A stretch of 64,000 nt of DNA from Xanthomonas hortorum (GCF_024339125.1 NZ_CP101417.1:3545001-3609000); one strand, 5' to 3'; positions 16,568-29,630 are shown, counted from the stretch's first letter. Notes: a model not told the origin generated them from the letters alone. A program made the numbers and translations.

Positions 16568-17329
16568 ATGATGCTTGCGCTGGTGTGCGTGTTGTTCCTG
16601 CTGTCCTGGCTGATCGGTCGCCGGCGCTGGCGGCGCAGCGCCCGCGCGCTGGCGGCGGCCACGTTGGCGTTGCTGCTGCTGGTCGGTTGCGGTCCCTTGT
16701 CGAGCTGGATGTTGCACGGCTTGCAACAGACCGGCGTCAACGATTTCAACGACTGGCGCGCGCGCAACATGATCGTGTTGCTGGGCGCGGGCACGGTGCG
16801 GCCCGATGGCCCGGATGCCACCGCCGAAGCGAACATGTTTGCTTACGGCCGCATCGTCGAGTCGGCGCGGCTGTATCGGCAATGCCGCGCGCATGGCGGC
16901 GACTGCAAGATCGAGATCAGCGGCGGCGACGCGCGCGGACTGGGCCTGTCCGAAGCGGTGGTCTATCGAAAGGTGTTGATCGGGATAGGCATCGATCAGG
17001 CCGATCTGATCATGGAGCCCTCCAGCATGAACACCTGGCAGAACGCGCAGTTCAGCCAGCCGTTGCTGCGCAAGTACCGTGCCGATCGGGTCGTGCTGGT
17101 GTCCTCGGCCACGCATCTGCGCCGCGCTGAACTCTACTTCCGTCACTTCGGCATCGAGGCCACGCCGGTGCGCTCGGACTGGTTGACCGCCTCCTGGGCC
17201 TGGTTGCCGCAGAGCTACAACTTCACCGTGGCCGATGTCGCCTTGCACGAGTATCTGGGCATCGCGCGCTATCGGGTCTACGAGTGGTTGGGCTGGAATG
17301 TGAAGGCCACGCTGCCTGGGGAGTTGTGA
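16568..17329 (+). CDS. YdcF/SanA-like DUF218 envelope protein
   Basis: The 253-residue protein has two N-terminal hydrophobic segments (about residues 2-19 and 29-48) and then a DUF218 domain: 'NMIVLLGAGTVRPDGPDA', 'EISGGDARGLGLSEA', 'TWQNAQFSQPLL' and 'RVVLVSSATHLRRAELYF'. DUF218 proteins are implicated in envelope barrier functions, but the reaction is not well defined. ATG 16568 is followed immediately by a second ATG. The gene stands alone between the pit operon and a convergent carboxypeptidase. Confidence 0.85.
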   Translation: MMLALVCVLFLLSWLIGRRRWRRSARALAAATLALLLLVGCGPLSSWMLHGLQQTGVNDFNDWRARNMIVLLGAGTVRPDGPDATAEANMFAYGRIVESARLYRQCRAHGGDCKIEISGGDARGLGLSEAVVYRKVLIGIGIDQADLIMEPSSMNTWQNAQFSQPLLRKYRADRVVLVSSATHLRRAELYFRHFGIEATPVRSDWLTASWAWLPQSYNFTVADVALHEYLGIARYRVYEWLGWNVKATLPGEL

Positions 17330-17337
17330 GCCGGGAG

Positions 17338-17376
17338 CGGGGATTCGGGAATGGGAATTCGAGATTCGTAAAAGCC
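17338..17376. repeat. Short GATTCGGGA-type repeated stretch
   Basis: GGGATTCGGGAATGGGAATTCGAGATTCG-like bases repeat the GATTCGGGA word with small changes. The same word family recurs at about 33234-33256 and, inverted, at 33383-33412. It always lies just after a gene end and looks like a degenerate genus-specific intergenic repeat. Confidence 0.5.
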
Positions 17377-17573
17377 GGCGTGCGTCCTGTTGTGCGCGGC
17401 TGATTTATTTTCAACGTTGCCTGGTGCCGTGGAGATCTCGACGGGAGCAACGCATGCGCGGCGGCCGGGAAAAGTAACGGCTCAGCACGGTGGTTTTGCG
17501 ACTGCTGCGCATTCGCTTGCTGCAACCGGTCTGCAGCATCGCCAGCCGCGTGTGCGGCCGGCGATGCTTGCGC

Positions 17574-19088
17574 TCAGCGTGTTTCGTACATCGCCTTGAC
17601 GTCGTTGCGGAATGCGGTCTGGCTGTCGGCGCGGTTGTAGAACATGTGGCCGCCCGGATACTCGCGCACCTGCACACGTTTCGGGTCGTTGCCCATCGCC
17701 GGCATCTGATCCACCGTCAGCACCGAGCCCATGAACGGGCAGGAGAGATCGTTCCAGCCGTGCGCGATCAACACGCGCAGTTTCGGGTCGATGGCCACCG
17801 ATTGGCGCAGTTGTGTTACTGCGCCCTTGCGCAGTTCGTCGTTCCAGTCCCACAGTTTGTTGACGTCGTAATTGAGCGCCTGATAACGCGCATCGACCTT
17901 CCAGCCGACCACGCGGGTGACGAAGTCCACCATCGCGGTGGTGGTCGGCGCGATGATGCTGTCCAGCAACGGGTCGTTGGCGCGTTGCTCCGGATCGTTG
18001 GGGAACGGGTCGAACGCGGTCACGTTGGAGTCGTAACGGCTACCCAGTTCGCCCTTGTCGCGAAACACCTCGCGCAGATACGCCTGCGTTTCCAGGCGTC
18101 CGCCGGAGCGCCGCACATAGGCCGGATCCAGCCCGGTCATGCGCGTGACCTGCTGCAGCATCGCCTCGCTGGCCTGCGGGTCGGTGCGTCCTTTCATCAG
18201 TGCCACCGCGTAGTCGCCGCGGGTGTAATCGATCACCTCGCGCATGGCGCTGTCGCTGAGCTTGCCCTGGCGCTCCAGGTGCGCGGCGGCGATCGAGGGC
18301 AGCGTCATCATCCATGCCAGTGGCGACACATCGCTGTTGTCGTCCAGGGTCGGATTGAGATACGGCGACACCAGCACCACACCGTTCATCGCCACGCCCA
18401 GCCGGGTTTGCAGGTAATGAGTGATGCGCGGGCCACGGAAGCCGCCATAGCTTTCGCCGACCAGGTACTTGCGCGCCTGCAGGCGACGGTTCTTGAGCAG
18501 CCAGTCGTAGACCACGCGCGAGAGGTATTCCACGTCGGCCTGCGGGTTGTAGAACTGCTTCTTGGCCTCGTCATCGCCGATCAGGGAGCGGCTGAAGCCG
18601 GTGCCGACCGGGTCGATGAACACCAGATCGGTAAAGTCCAGCCAGGTGCCGGGGTTGTCGCGCAATGCCGCCGGTGCCGAGGCGCTATCGCCTTCGGCGC
18701 CGAAACCCACCACCTTCGGCCCGATCGCGCCCATGTTCAGATACACCGACGACGCGCCGGGCCCGCCGTTCAGTGCGAACGTGACTGGCCGGTCCTTGCC
18801 ATCCACGGTGTAGGCGGTGAATACCACTTCGCCGGTGGTCTTGCCTTGCGCGTCGCGTACCGGCAGCGTGCCGACGGTGGCGGTGTAACTCAGCGTCCGG
18901 CCGGCCACGCGCGTGCTCTGACGTACGCTGGCATCGGCCGGCAACGGCGCAGGCTTGGATGACGCTGCGTCGGGTTTTGCATCGCTTTTGGCGTCGCTTT
19001 TGCTATCGTTTTTATCTGGCGCAGCGGCCAGCGCCGTCCCGCTGAGCAGGACACAGGCCAGCAGGCTGGCACGGAGAAAAGAGGGCAT
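17574..19088 (-). CDS. Secreted serine carboxypeptidase (peptidase family S10)
   Basis: The 504-residue protein starts with a signal peptide (MPSFLRASLLACVLLSGTALAAAP) and then a lysine/aspartate-rich linker (KNDSKSDAKSDAKPDA). The S10 landmarks follow: oxyanion 'NGGPGASSVYLNMGAIGP', nucleophile serine in GESYGG, aspartate in 'LIAHGWNDLSCPF' and histidine in 'YPGGHMFYN'. It should trim C-terminal residues from peptides in the periplasm or outside. Bacterial S10 enzymes are relatively common in xanthomonads. The gene stands alone, convergent with the YdcF-like gene. Confidence 0.9.
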   Translation of the reverse strand: MPSFLRASLLACVLLSGTALAAAPDKNDSKSDAKSDAKPDAASSKPAPLPADASVRQSTRVAGRTLSYTATVGTLPVRDAQGKTTGEVVFTAYTVDGKDRPVTFALNGGPGASSVYLNMGAIGPKVVGFGAEGDSASAPAALRDNPGTWLDFTDLVFIDPVGTGFSRSLIGDDEAKKQFYNPQADVEYLSRVVYDWLLKNRRLQARKYLVGESYGGFRGPRITHYLQTRLGVAMNGVVLVSPYLNPTLDDNSDVSPLAWMMTLPSIAAAHLERQGKLSDSAMREVIDYTRGDYAVALMKGRTDPQASEAMLQQVTRMTGLDPAYVRRSGGRLETQAYLREVFRDKGELGSRYDSNVTAFDPFPNDPEQRANDPLLDSIIAPTTTAMVDFVTRVVGWKVDARYQALNYDVNKLWDWNDELRKGAVTQLRQSVAIDPKLRVLIAHGWNDLSCPFMGSVLTVDQMPAMGNDPKRVQVREYPGGHMFYNRADSQTAFRNDVKAMYETR

Positions 19089-19460
19089 GGCGATCGAGGT
19101 TCGAACAGGGGAGCGACGATGCTAGGCCCCGGCAGCGCTCGGTGGATGTGCACAAAGGCATGTGTGTCGCGTTGACCGATGTGGCTTGCCTGGCCTGCAG
19201 CAGTATGTGCCGCAGCAGGCAGCCGTCTGACTCAAGGGGTGAGGTTTGCGCAGTGCGCTGAAAATCGGCGGCTACCGAAAAAAAACCGATAGCACACCCT
19301 TCTCCCCTCGGGAGAAGGTGCCCCGCAGGGGCGGATGAGGGTACGGGCGAAGCCTCGTGTCATCCATTACAGAGTGGCTTCGCCCCGTACCCTCACCCCA
19401 ACCCCTCTCCCGGCGGGAGCGGGGCTTTAACTTCCGATGTTTTTACCCTTTCCGTATCTT
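19089..19460. other. Non-coding gap with a long hairpin
   Basis: This 372-base gap lies upstream of the carboxypeptidase gene and downstream of parE. The left half (to 19290) shows no clear feature. The right half is a long imperfect hairpin built from REP-like units: GAGGGTACGGGCGAAGCC near 19337-19354 pairs with GGCTTCGCCCCGTACCCTC near 19376-19394 with a one-base bulge. Confidence 0.6.
19298..19341 (-). repeat. REP-like 44-base palindromic repeat, copy 2
   Basis: Inverted copy of the unit at 10633-10676: CCTTCTCCCCTCGGGAGAAGG hairpin followed by GCCCCGCAGGGGCGGATGAGGG-type bases. A partner arm ending in CCCTCTCCCGGCGGGAGCGGGG (19402-19423) folds into a second hairpin, much as at 23771-23791. 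Confidence 0.8.
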
Positions 19461-21350
19461 TTAAACTTCCAGCGACGCCAGATCGCCCTTGCTCTCAAGC
19501 CACTGCTTGCGATCGCCGGCGCGCTTCTTCGCCAGCAGCATATCCATCAACGAACGGGTCTGTTCGCCATCGTCGATGGTCAGCTGCACCAGCCGGCGCG
19601 TGTCCGGGTGAATGGTCGATTCGCGCAGCTGCTGCGGATTCATCTCGCCCAGGCCCTTGAAGCGGGTGACGCTGACCTGGCCCTTGATCTTCTCGCGCGC
19701 GATCTTGTCCAGCAGCGTGGTCTTTTCTTCTTCGTCCAGCGCATAGAACACCTGCTTGCCCACGTCCACACGGAACAGCGGCGGCATTGCCACGAATACG
19801 TGTCCAGCCGCCACCAATGCCGGGAAATGCCTTAAGAACAGCGCAGTCAACAAGGTCGCGATATGCAAACCATCGGAGTCGGCGTCGGCCAGGATGGTGA
19901 CCTTGCCGTAGCGCAGCCCGCTGATGTCGTCCTTGCCCGGGTCGCAGCCGATCGCGATCGCCAGGTTGTGCACTTCTTCGGAGGCCAGCACGCTGCCCGA
20001 GGCCACTTCCCAGGTATTGAGGATCTTGCCACGCAGCGGCAGGATCGCCTGAAAATCCTTGTCGCGCGCCTGCTTGGCCGAGCCGCCGGCCGAGTCGCCT
20101 TCGACCAGGAACAATTCGGTGCGCGACAGGTCCTGGCTGATGCAGTCGGCCAGCTTGCCGGGCAGGGCGGGGCCCTGGGTGACCTTCTTGCGGACGATCT
20201 GCTTTTCGGTCTTCAACCGCGCACTGGCGCGATCGATGGCAATCTGCGCGATCTTCTCGCCGATCTCCACGTTCTGATTGAGATACAGGCTGAAGGCGTC
20301 GTGCGCGGCGCCTTCGATAAAGCCGGCGGCCTGGCGCGAGGACAGGCGCTCCTTGGTCTGCCCGGAAAATTGTGGGTCGGTCATCTTCAGGCTGAGCACG
20401 AAGGTGACCCGGTCCCACACATCTTCCGGTGCCAGCTTGACCCCGCGCGGCAGCAGGTTGCGGAAGTCGCAGAACTCGCGCAACGCATCGGTCAGGCCCG
20501 AGCGCAGGCCGTTGACGTGGGTGCCGTGCTGCGCGGTCGGAATCAGGTTGACGTAGCTTTCCTGCACCAGTTCGCCTTCGGGAACCCAGGCCGCGGCCCA
20601 GTCGACGATCTCGGTGTCTTTCTTCAGGCTGCCTGCGAACAGGTCGGCCGGCAGCATCTCGTGCTCGGCCATCTCGCCTTTCAGATAGTCGCGCAGGCCA
20701 TTTTCGAAGTACCAGCTGTCCTGCTCGCCGGTGGCTTCGTCGTGCAGTTTGACGGTCAGGCCGGGGCACAGCACCGCCTTGGCGCGCAGCAGATGGCGCA
20801 GCGCGCGCACGTTGAACTTGGGCGTGTCGAAATACTTCGGGTCGGCCCAGAAGCGCAGCCGCGTGCCGGTGTTCTTCTTGCCGACGGTGCCGACCACTTC
20901 CAGCTTGGAGGCGGCGATGCCGTCGCGGAACTCCATGCGGTGCTCGCTGCCTTCGCGCTTGATGAACAGCTCGACCTTGGTCGACAGCGCATTGACCACG
21001 CTCACACCCACGCCGTGCAGGCCGCCGGAGAAGGTGTAGTTGCGATTGTTGAATTTGCCGCCGGCATGCAGGCGGGTCAGGATCAACTCCACGCCGGGAA
21101 TCTTCTCCTCCGGGTGCATGTCCACCGGCATGCCGCGGCCGTCGTCGGACACCTCGCAGCTGCCGTCCTTGAACAAGGTCACTTCGACCTGCTTGGCGTG
21201 ACCGGCCAGCGCCTCGTCGACCGAGTTGTCGATCACTTCCTGCGCCAGATGGTTCGGGCGCGCAGTGTCGGTGTACATGCCAGGACGGCGTTTGACCGGG
21301 TCCAGGCCCGACAGCACTTCAATATCGGCGGCGTTATAACGGGTGTTCAT
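19461..21350 (-). CDS. parE: DNA topoisomerase IV subunit B
   Basis: The protein is 629 residues from ATG 21350 (MNTRYNAADIEVLSGLDPVKRRPGMY). The GHKL ATPase motifs are present: 'EVIDNSVDEA' and 'DDGRGMPVD', then 'GGLHGVGVSVVNALS'. The TOPRIM domain is in the second half, with 'ELFLVEGDSAGGSAKQARD' and 'ILADADSDGLHI'. With ParC (not in this window) it separates linked daughter chromosomes. The length and the missing C-terminal insertion favour ParE over GyrB. Upstream in-frame starts exist (to 21380), but the conserved N-terminus begins at 21350. Confidence 0.96.
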   Translation of the reverse strand: MNTRYNAADIEVLSGLDPVKRRPGMYTDTARPNHLAQEVIDNSVDEALAGHAKQVEVTLFKDGSCEVSDDGRGMPVDMHPEEKIPGVELILTRLHAGGKFNNRNYTFSGGLHGVGVSVVNALSTKVELFIKREGSEHRMEFRDGIAASKLEVVGTVGKKNTGTRLRFWADPKYFDTPKFNVRALRHLLRAKAVLCPGLTVKLHDEATGEQDSWYFENGLRDYLKGEMAEHEMLPADLFAGSLKKDTEIVDWAAAWVPEGELVQESYVNLIPTAQHGTHVNGLRSGLTDALREFCDFRNLLPRGVKLAPEDVWDRVTFVLSLKMTDPQFSGQTKERLSSRQAAGFIEGAAHDAFSLYLNQNVEIGEKIAQIAIDRASARLKTEKQIVRKKVTQGPALPGKLADCISQDLSRTELFLVEGDSAGGSAKQARDKDFQAILPLRGKILNTWEVASGSVLASEEVHNLAIAIGCDPGKDDISGLRYGKVTILADADSDGLHIATLLTALFLRHFPALVAAGHVFVAMPPLFRVDVGKQVFYALDEEEKTTLLDKIAREKIKGQVSVTRFKGLGEMNPQQLRESTIHPDTRRLVQLTIDDGEQTRSLMDMLLAKKRAGDRKQWLESKGDLASLEV

Positions 21351-21511
21351 GCATCTCTTGGCACGTGAAACGACGCGCAAGTGTGGGGGCAGAACCGTTT
21401 TTTTGCACGCGACAGGCGTTCAGTGCAGGGCGGGGTGCGGCTGGATACCCTGGCGTTGGATTCGGAACCAAACGTCCCCACCTGAGGATGTCACCGAAAC
21501 CGGAGGACACC

Positions 21512-21754
21512 ATGAAGTTCAAGCACATTCTGATGCTCACCCTGGGTGCGGCTGCAGTCGCGGCGCTTCCTGCCATGGCCCAGGCCGCTCCGCAGCAGAC
21601 CGGTCAGGGCGCCGCCGCGCAGAAGGCCGACGACGCCAAGGCCAAGACCGAAGCCGAGCGCAAGGCAGAGCGCCGTGCCGCCGCTGCCGCGCAGAAGCCC
21701 AAGGCCGATGCCGCGCTGCCCGAGGAAGAGGAAGAAAAGAAGCCGGCGCGCTGA
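21512..21754 (+). CDS. Small secreted Ala/Lys/Glu-rich protein, unknown function
   Basis: The product has 80 residues from ATG 21512, preceded by GGAGG six bases upstream. It has a clear signal peptide (MKFKHILMLTLGAAAVAALPAMAQA, cleavage likely after AQA). The mature part of about 55 residues is made almost only of A, K, E, R, D and P (KADDAKAKTEAERKAERRAAAAAQKP) and ends in an acidic EEEEEKK run, so it is likely helical or disordered. I recognise no family. It is divergent from parE and followed by pyrG. It is probably a periplasmic small protein. Confidence 0.7.
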   Translation: MKFKHILMLTLGAAAVAALPAMAQAAPQQTGQGAAAQKADDAKAKTEAERKAERRAAAAAQKPKADAALPEEEEEKKPAR

Positions 21755-21914
21755 TCGCGCTGCGCATCGGCAGGCTTCACATCGGTCATCTGCTTCACAG
21801 ACGCCCCGGCCCAGGTCGGGGCGTCTGCATTTGCGGCCCACGCGGCGCGCGTTTGTCACTGCGTGATCGCAGCGGCGTCACGCAACCCTTGGGCATTCGT
21901 CCGTCACCCGCTAA

Positions 21915-23609
<1,695 letters not shown>

Positions 23610-23615
23610 AATTTT

Positions 23616-23794
23616 CCTTCTCCCATCGGGAGAAGGTGGCGCGCAGCGCCGGATGAGGGGCGCCGCAGTAAACCGGAAGATGGCAACCATGACGAACGCG
23701 TCGCCACGCGCCAGCCAGGGCAAACCATCGGGCTTCACCAGCGCTTCGCCAACCTTACCCTCACCCCAACCCCTCTCCCGGTGGGAGAGGGGCT
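23616..23794. repeat. REP-like repeat pair between pyrG and kdsA
   Basis: Positions 23616-23659 are a variant of the 44-base unit (hairpin CCTTCTCCCATCGGGAGAAGG, then GGATGAGGG). Positions 23756-23794 are the partner unit with the hairpin CCCTCTCCC-GGT-GGGAGAGGG at 23771-23791. Together they fill most of the 203-base gap and could form stem structures in the mRNA between the two genes. Confidence 0.75.
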
Positions 23795-23812
23795 TAACCA
23801 ATAGGTGACCTG

Positions 23813-24643
23813 ATGAAACTGTGTGACTTCGACGTTGGCCTGGATCAGCCGTTGTTCCTGATCGCCGGCCCCTGCGTGATCGAGTCGATGCAGCTGCAGC
23901 TCGACGTGGCCGGCAAACTCAAGGAGATCACCGGCAGGCTGGGGATCAACTTCATCTTCAAGTCGAGCTTCGACAAGGCCAATCGCACCTCTGGCACCAG
24001 CTTCCGCGGCCCTGGCCTGGAAGAGGGCCTGAAGGTGCTGGCTGCGGTGAAGCAGCAGATCGGCGTGCCGGTGCTGACTGACGTGCACGAATACACCCCG
24101 ATGAACGAGGTCGCCGCCGTCGTCGACGTGCTGCAGACCCCGGCTTTCCTGGTGCGCCAGACCGACTTCATCAAGAACGTCTGCGCCGCCGGCAAGCCGG
24201 TCAACATCAAGAAGGGCCAGTTCCTGGCGCCGTGGGACATGAAGCCGGTGGTCGACAAGGCCAAGTCGACCGGCAACGAGCAGATCATGGTCTGCGAGCG
24301 GGGCGCCTCGTTCGGCTACAACAATCTGGTCAGCGACATGCGCTCGCTGAGCGTCATGCGCGACACCGGCTGCCCGGTCGTCTTCGATGCCACCCATTCG
24401 GTGCAGTTGCCGGGCGGGCAGGGAACCAGCTCCGGCGGCCAGCGCGAGTTCGTGCCGGTGCTGGCGCGTGCTGCGGTGGCGGTGGGCATTTCCGGCCTGT
24501 TTGCCGAAACCCATCCGGATCCGTCCAAGGCGCTGTCCGATGGCCCCAACGCGTGGCCGCTGGACCGCATGGAAGAGCTGCTCGAGACCCTGATGGAACT
24601 GGATGCCGTCACCAAAAAGCACGGGTTCGCGCGCTTCGCATGA
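23813..24643 (+). CDS. kdsA: 3-deoxy-D-manno-octulosonate 8-phosphate synthase
   Basis: The 276-residue enzyme condenses phosphoenolpyruvate with arabinose 5-phosphate to KDO-8-phosphate for lipopolysaccharide core. Family landmarks include '[12 protein letters not shown]', '[12 protein letters not shown]', '[13 protein letters not shown]' and '[14 protein letters not shown]'. Length is normal. The stop overlaps the start of a small membrane protein gene (ATGA), and eno follows, which supplies the phosphoenolpyruvate substrate; this grouping with pyrG and eno is common in Gammaproteobacteria. Confidence 0.97.
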   Translation: MKLCDFDVGLDQPLFLIAGPCVIESMQLQLDVAGKLKEITGRLGINFIFKSSFDKANRTSGTSFRGPGLEEGLKVLAAVKQQIGVPVLTDVHEYTPMNEVAAVVDVLQTPAFLVRQTDFIKNVCAAGKPVNIKKGQFLAPWDMKPVVDKAKSTGNEQIMVCERGASFGYNNLVSDMRSLSVMRDTGCPVVFDATHSVQLPGGQGTSSGGQREFVPVLARAAVAVGISGLFAETHPDPSKALSDGPNAWPLDRMEELLETLMELDAVTKKHGFARFA

Positions 24644-25002
24644 GTTCCGATCCCTGGGCGCTGGCCGCGTCGCGCCGCCAGCGTCGGCAGCGGCGCCACT
24701 GGCCTTGGGGCTGGATCGCGCTGGTCGCATCGATCACCGCGTGGGCGTGCATGGCCGCGATGACGGTGCTGGTCGCTGCCAGCATGGGCATGCCGGGCGA
24801 CGGCGACCATGCCATGCGGGCCACGCGGGTGCCAATGCTGGTCACGCTGCTGCTGGCTGCGGTAGCGATCACAAGTTGCCTGATCGCCGGCCCGCTGGCG
24901 TTGCGGCTGGCTCGCCAATCCGGCGCAGCGATCGTTGCGCTGGTGTTGCTGTCGGTCTTGCTGCTGCTGTCTGGTTTACCGCTGCTGGGCTTGATGGCCT
25001 AG
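24640..25002 (+). CDS. Small inner-membrane protein of unknown function
   Basis: The 120-residue protein starts in the ATGA overlap with the kdsA stop. A basic N-terminus ([15 protein letters not shown]) is followed by three strongly hydrophobic stretches, at about residues 25-46, 66-86 and 93-118, so it should be an inner-membrane protein with the N-terminus inside. I recognise no family. The overlap makes cotranslation with kdsA likely, and it is probably a lineage-specific envelope protein. Confidence 0.7.
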   Translation: MSSDPWALAASRRQRRQRRHWPWGWIALVASITAWACMAAMTVLVAASMGMPGDGDHAMRATRVPMLVTLLLAAVAITSCLIAGPLALRLARQSGAAIVALVLLSVLLLLSGLPLLGLMA

Positions 25003-25115
25003 CGGCATGCTCGCCGGCCGGTTGCGTGCGACGGCTGCATGCGATTTGGCAATGTGCCGGTGTGCGGCGATAATCCCGCAGCTTGTTTCCGGTGTACTTC
25101 CCCCCTTACTGGTAA

Positions 25116-26420
<1,305 letters not shown>

Positions 26421-26423
26421 GCC

Positions 26424-26786
26424 GTGCGCAACTGGCGCTGGCTACTGCTGGTGCTGGCGGTGCTGCTGGCTTGGCTGCAGTACCGCTTCTGGTTCGGGCC
26501 TGGGAATTCCGGCGAAGTCATGATGCTGGAAGCCCAGGTCGCGCATCAGACACAGGACAACGAAGGTCTGCGCCAACGCAACCAGGCGTTGGCAGCAGAG
26601 GTGAAGGATTTGAAGGACGGCGAGGCGGCAATCGAGGAACGCGCGCGTAGCGAGCTGGGCATGATCAAACCCGGCGAGACGTTCTATCGCGTGGTCGAGG
26701 ATGCGCCGCCGCTGCCGCCCGCAGTGGCCGCGCCGTCGATCGAACCCGAGGCGCCCGCTGCAACCGCTCCGGCGGAACAGCCATGA
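26424..26786 (+). CDS. ftsB: Cell division protein FtsB
   Basis: This 120-residue single-pass protein starts at GTG 26424. It has one N-terminal membrane segment ([21 protein letters not shown]), a coiled coil ('[35 protein letters not shown]') and the DivIC motif '[22 protein letters not shown]'. A proline/alanine-rich tail (from about residue 93) is longer than in E. coli. With FtsL and FtsQ it links early and late division proteins in the periplasm. Its stop overlaps the ispD start, the usual arrangement. Confidence 0.93.
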   Translation: MRNWRWLLLVLAVLLAWLQYRFWFGPGNSGEVMMLEAQVAHQTQDNEGLRQRNQALAAEVKDLKDGEAAIEERARSELGMIKPGETFYRVVEDAPPLPPAVAAPSIEPEAPAATAPAEQP

Positions 26787-27547
26787 CCGGTTCGATCTGG
26801 GCGATCGTGCCGGCCGCCGGGCGCGGCACGCGCTTTGGTGGACAGACCCCCAAACAATATCTGCATGCTGCTGGTCAGCCTTTGATGGCTTACACGCTGG
26901 CGGCACTGGCAGCGCATCCGGTGGTGGCCGGAATTGTCGTGGCGATCGCGCCCGACGATGCCGACTGGCCGGGTTGGACGGCGGTGCAGTCCAAGCCGGT
27001 GTTGACCTGCGTGGGCGGCGTGACCCGCGCCGCATCGGTGCTGGCTGGATTGCTGGCCTTGCCCGAGAGCGTGCGCGCCGATGACTTTGTGCTGGTGCAC
27101 GATGCCGCACGTCCCAATCTGGCGCTGGCCGATCTGGAGCGCTTGCTGGAAATCGGTCGCGGCGATCCGGTCGGCGCGATCCTGGCCGCACCGGTGCGCG
27201 ATACCCTCAAGCGGGCCGGCGACGATGGCGGCATCGATGCCACCGAGCCGCGCGAGTGTCTGTGGCGCGCGCTGACCCCGCAGCTGTTTCGCCGCCATCA
27301 ACTGATCCGCGGCCTTACCGAAGCGTCGGCCGCTGGCGTGGACGTGACCGACGAGGCGATGGCGATGGAGCGGCTGGGATTGCGCCCGTTGTTGGTGGAA
27401 GGTGCCGAAGACAACTTCAAGGTGACCACGCCGGTTGACCTGGCACGCTTCGAATTCGAACTGGCACGTCGCGGCGTTGAGGTGGATGCCGAATTAGTGG
27501 CTACACGCAACGATGCGGTGTTTGCCGGTGCCAATCACGACGTTTAG
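26783..27547 (+). CDS. ispD: 2-C-methyl-D-erythritol 4-phosphate cytidylyltransferase
   Basis: The 254-residue enzyme joins CTP and MEP in the MEP isoprenoid pathway. Evidence is the nucleotide-binding start '[22 protein letters not shown]', '[20 protein letters not shown]', and the late '[36 protein letters not shown]'. The start ATGA overlaps the ftsB stop. The C-terminus is about 15-20 residues longer than the E. coli protein. IspF, two steps later in the pathway, follows after 140 bases. Confidence 0.96.
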   Translation: MTGSIWAIVPAAGRGTRFGGQTPKQYLHAAGQPLMAYTLAALAAHPVVAGIVVAIAPDDADWPGWTAVQSKPVLTCVGGVTRAASVLAGLLALPESVRADDFVLVHDAARPNLALADLERLLEIGRGDPVGAILAAPVRDTLKRAGDDGGIDATEPRECLWRALTPQLFRRHQLIRGLTEASAAGVDVTDEAMAMERLGLRPLLVEGAEDNFKVTTPVDLARFEFELARRGVEVDAELVATRNDAVFAGANHDV

Positions 27548-27687
27548 AGCGGCTGTCGAACGATTGCGAGGCCGGTTTGCGGACCCGGCTGTGTAGGCCA
27601 CTCGTACACTGCTTTGCAACGTCCATGTCGACCTAAACGACAGCTTGCTCCCTGTTGCTGGGCACTCTCACTCACCACGGAATTCCC

Positions 27688-28179
27688 ATGTCTTTCAATG
27701 TTCGAATCGGTCAGGGCTACGACGTGCATGCGTTCGGCGCGGGCGACCACGTGATGCTGGGCGGGGTGCGCGTTGCGCACAGCCATGGCGTGCTCGCGCA
27801 CAGCGACGGCGACGTGGTGCTGCACGCGCTATGCGATGCGATGCTGGGCGCGCTGGCGCTGGGCGATATCGGCCAGCATTTCCCGCCGTCCGACCAACGC
27901 TGGAAGGACGCCGACAGCGCGCAGTTCCTGCAGCACTGCGATCACTTGCTGCGCGAGCGTGGCTGGCGCGTGGGCAATGCCGACATCACCGTAATCTGCG
28001 AGCGTCCCAAGATCGGCCCGCATGCGCTCGCAATGCGCGAACGCATCGCCGGGCTGCTGGCGATCGAGCTCGATGCGGTCAGCGTCAAGGCCACCACCAG
28101 CGAACAACTCGGCTTCACTGGTCGCAGCGAGGGCATCGCTGCGCAGGCGGCGGTGTTGCTCGGCAGGATCGCAGCCTGA
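27688..28179 (+). CDS. ispF: 2-C-methyl-D-erythritol 2,4-cyclodiphosphate synthase
   Basis: The 163-residue enzyme cyclises CDP-ME-2-phosphate. It shows the zinc site in '[11 protein letters not shown]', '[26 protein letters not shown]', '[10 protein letters not shown]' and '[21 protein letters not shown]'. It is a trimer in other organisms. ATG 27688 is chosen because the family begins two to five residues before 'RIGQGYDVH'. It is separated from truD by a 250-base gap in which I see no feature. Confidence 0.96.
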   Translation: MSFNVRIGQGYDVHAFGAGDHVMLGGVRVAHSHGVLAHSDGDVVLHALCDAMLGALALGDIGQHFPPSDQRWKDADSAQFLQHCDHLLRERGWRVGNADITVICERPKIGPHALAMRERIAGLLAIELDAVSVKATTSEQLGFTGRSEGIAAQAAVLLGRIAA

Positions 28180-28429
28180 CGGCGACCAACGAAACAACGG
28201 CGCTCATCGTCAGGCGGGCGCGACCGATGCTCGTTACAGCATGTAGCACGCGTACCCTGCGGTTCCGAGCGTGCCGTCCACACTCACCTGACGCCTGCCG
28301 GCCAGGTTTTTAGCCGCTCTAACTCGTAGTCACGCACGCCGGGCTCGCCTCGACGTTGCAACGCGACACCACCGCGCCGAGGCATTCGGCACACAGCGCA
28401 CGACACGTCGGCGCGAAGGTAACCACAGC

Positions 28430-29533
28430 ATGAGCGACACCTCTGTTCTGCCGCGCGCGCATGGCGCTGCGGTCCTTGGCGCAGCAATGCGCAGCACGCC
28501 CGAAGATTTTCAGGTCGATGAGCTGCCGGCATTCGAAGCCTCCGGCGAAGGCGAGCACCTGTTGCTCAGCGTGCGCAAACGTGGCCAGAACACCGCGTAT
28601 ATCGCCAAGAAACTTGCGCTGTGGGCGGGCATTGCGGAAATGGGCGTCAGCTACGCCGGCTTGAAGGATCGCCATGCGGTGACCACGCAGCGTTTCAGCG
28701 TGCATCTGCCAAAACGTATTGCGCCGGACATCGCTGCGCTCGACGACGACGAAATGCAGGTGGTCGACAGCACCTGGCACAACCGCAAGCTGCAACGCGG
28801 CGCGCTGCACGGCAATCGCTTCGTGTTGACGCTGCGCCAGGTGCAGGGCGAACGCGGCGCGATCGAGCAACGCTTGCAGGCGATCGCTGCACGCGGCATT
28901 CCCAACTGGTTTGGCGAACAACGCTTTGGTCGCGATGGCGGCAACGTGGCATCGGCGTTGGCGATGTTCGGCTACATGCAGGATGCCGAGGGGGCTTTGG
29001 TGCCGGCACCGAAGCGGCGTCTGCGCAACGATCAACGCTCGATGCTGCTATCGGCGGCGCGCTCGGCACTGTTCAATCGCGTGCTCATCGCTCGCGTGGA
29101 GCAGGGCAGTTGGGACGCCGCGCTGGAGGGCGAGGCCTGGATGCTGGATGGCTCACGCAGCGTGTTCGGCCCCGAGCCGTGGAGCGATGTGCTGGCCGAG
29201 CGGCTGGCGCGTTTCGATATCCACCCCAGTGGCCCGTTATGGGGCGTGGGTGAGCTGCGCTCGACCGACCAGGCTGCAGCAGTGGAGCAGGGCGCGTTGT
29301 CCGATCCGCAATCCGAGGCGCTGCGGATCGGTCTGGAAGCCGCTGGCTTGAAGCAGGAGCGCCGCGCCTTGCGTCTGCGCCCGCAAGGATTGGACTACCG
29401 CTGGCTGGATGCGCAGACCCTGCAGGTCGAATTCGCACTGCCGCCGGGCTGCTACGCCACCGCGGTGCTGTGGGAGCTGGGTGAGGTGATCGACGCAGGT
29501 CGCTTCAACGCCAGCGTGCGTTCCGACGCGTAA
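28430..29533 (+). CDS. truD: tRNA pseudouridine(13) synthase
   Basis: The 367-residue enzyme makes pseudouridine at position 13 of tRNA-Glu. The catalytic aspartate lies in '[16 protein letters not shown]' (near residue 83). The TRUD insertion domain includes '[11 protein letters not shown]'-type sequence ([16 protein letters not shown]) and the C-terminus has '[12 protein letters not shown]'. Length matches the family. The gene belongs to the common ispD-ispF-truD-surE-pcm order but here the plus-strand run is broken by an inverted smr gene. Confidence 0.95.
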   Translation: MSDTSVLPRAHGAAVLGAAMRSTPEDFQVDELPAFEASGEGEHLLLSVRKRGQNTAYIAKKLALWAGIAEMGVSYAGLKDRHAVTTQRFSVHLPKRIAPDIAALDDDEMQVVDSTWHNRKLQRGALHGNRFVLTLRQVQGERGAIEQRLQAIAARGIPNWFGEQRFGRDGGNVASALAMFGYMQDAEGALVPAPKRRLRNDQRSMLLSAARSALFNRVLIARVEQGSWDAALEGEAWMLDGSRSVFGPEPWSDVLAERLARFDIHPSGPLWGVGELRSTDQAAAVEQGALSDPQSEALRIGLEAAGLKQERRALRLRPQGLDYRWLDAQTLQVEFALPPGCYATAVLWELGEVIDAGRFNASVRSDA

Positions 29534-29540
29534 GCCTGTT

Positions 29541-29561
29541 CGGTCGCCGGTCGCCGGTCGC
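29541..29561 (+). repeat. Three tandem copies of CGGTCGC
   Basis: A seven-base unit CGGTCGC is repeated three times right after the truD stop. It may be a hairpin remnant or a slippage-prone tract; no function is evident. Confidence 0.7.
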
Positions 29562-29630
29562 CGCGCGGCAGGGCGCCTAGCCCGCGATGGAAATCTTCAA
29601 TAGGTGTTGCTTGGCGAACGCGTCACCTCA

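Noticed and set aside
19863..21368. 501-codon plus-strand frame opposite parE
   Set aside because: Antisense to the conserved ParE ATPase; no ribosome-binding site or family match.
29541..29561. Three-copy heptamer as an origin or iteron
   Set aside because: It is too short, adjoins a gene end and lacks an AT-rich region or DnaA boxes.
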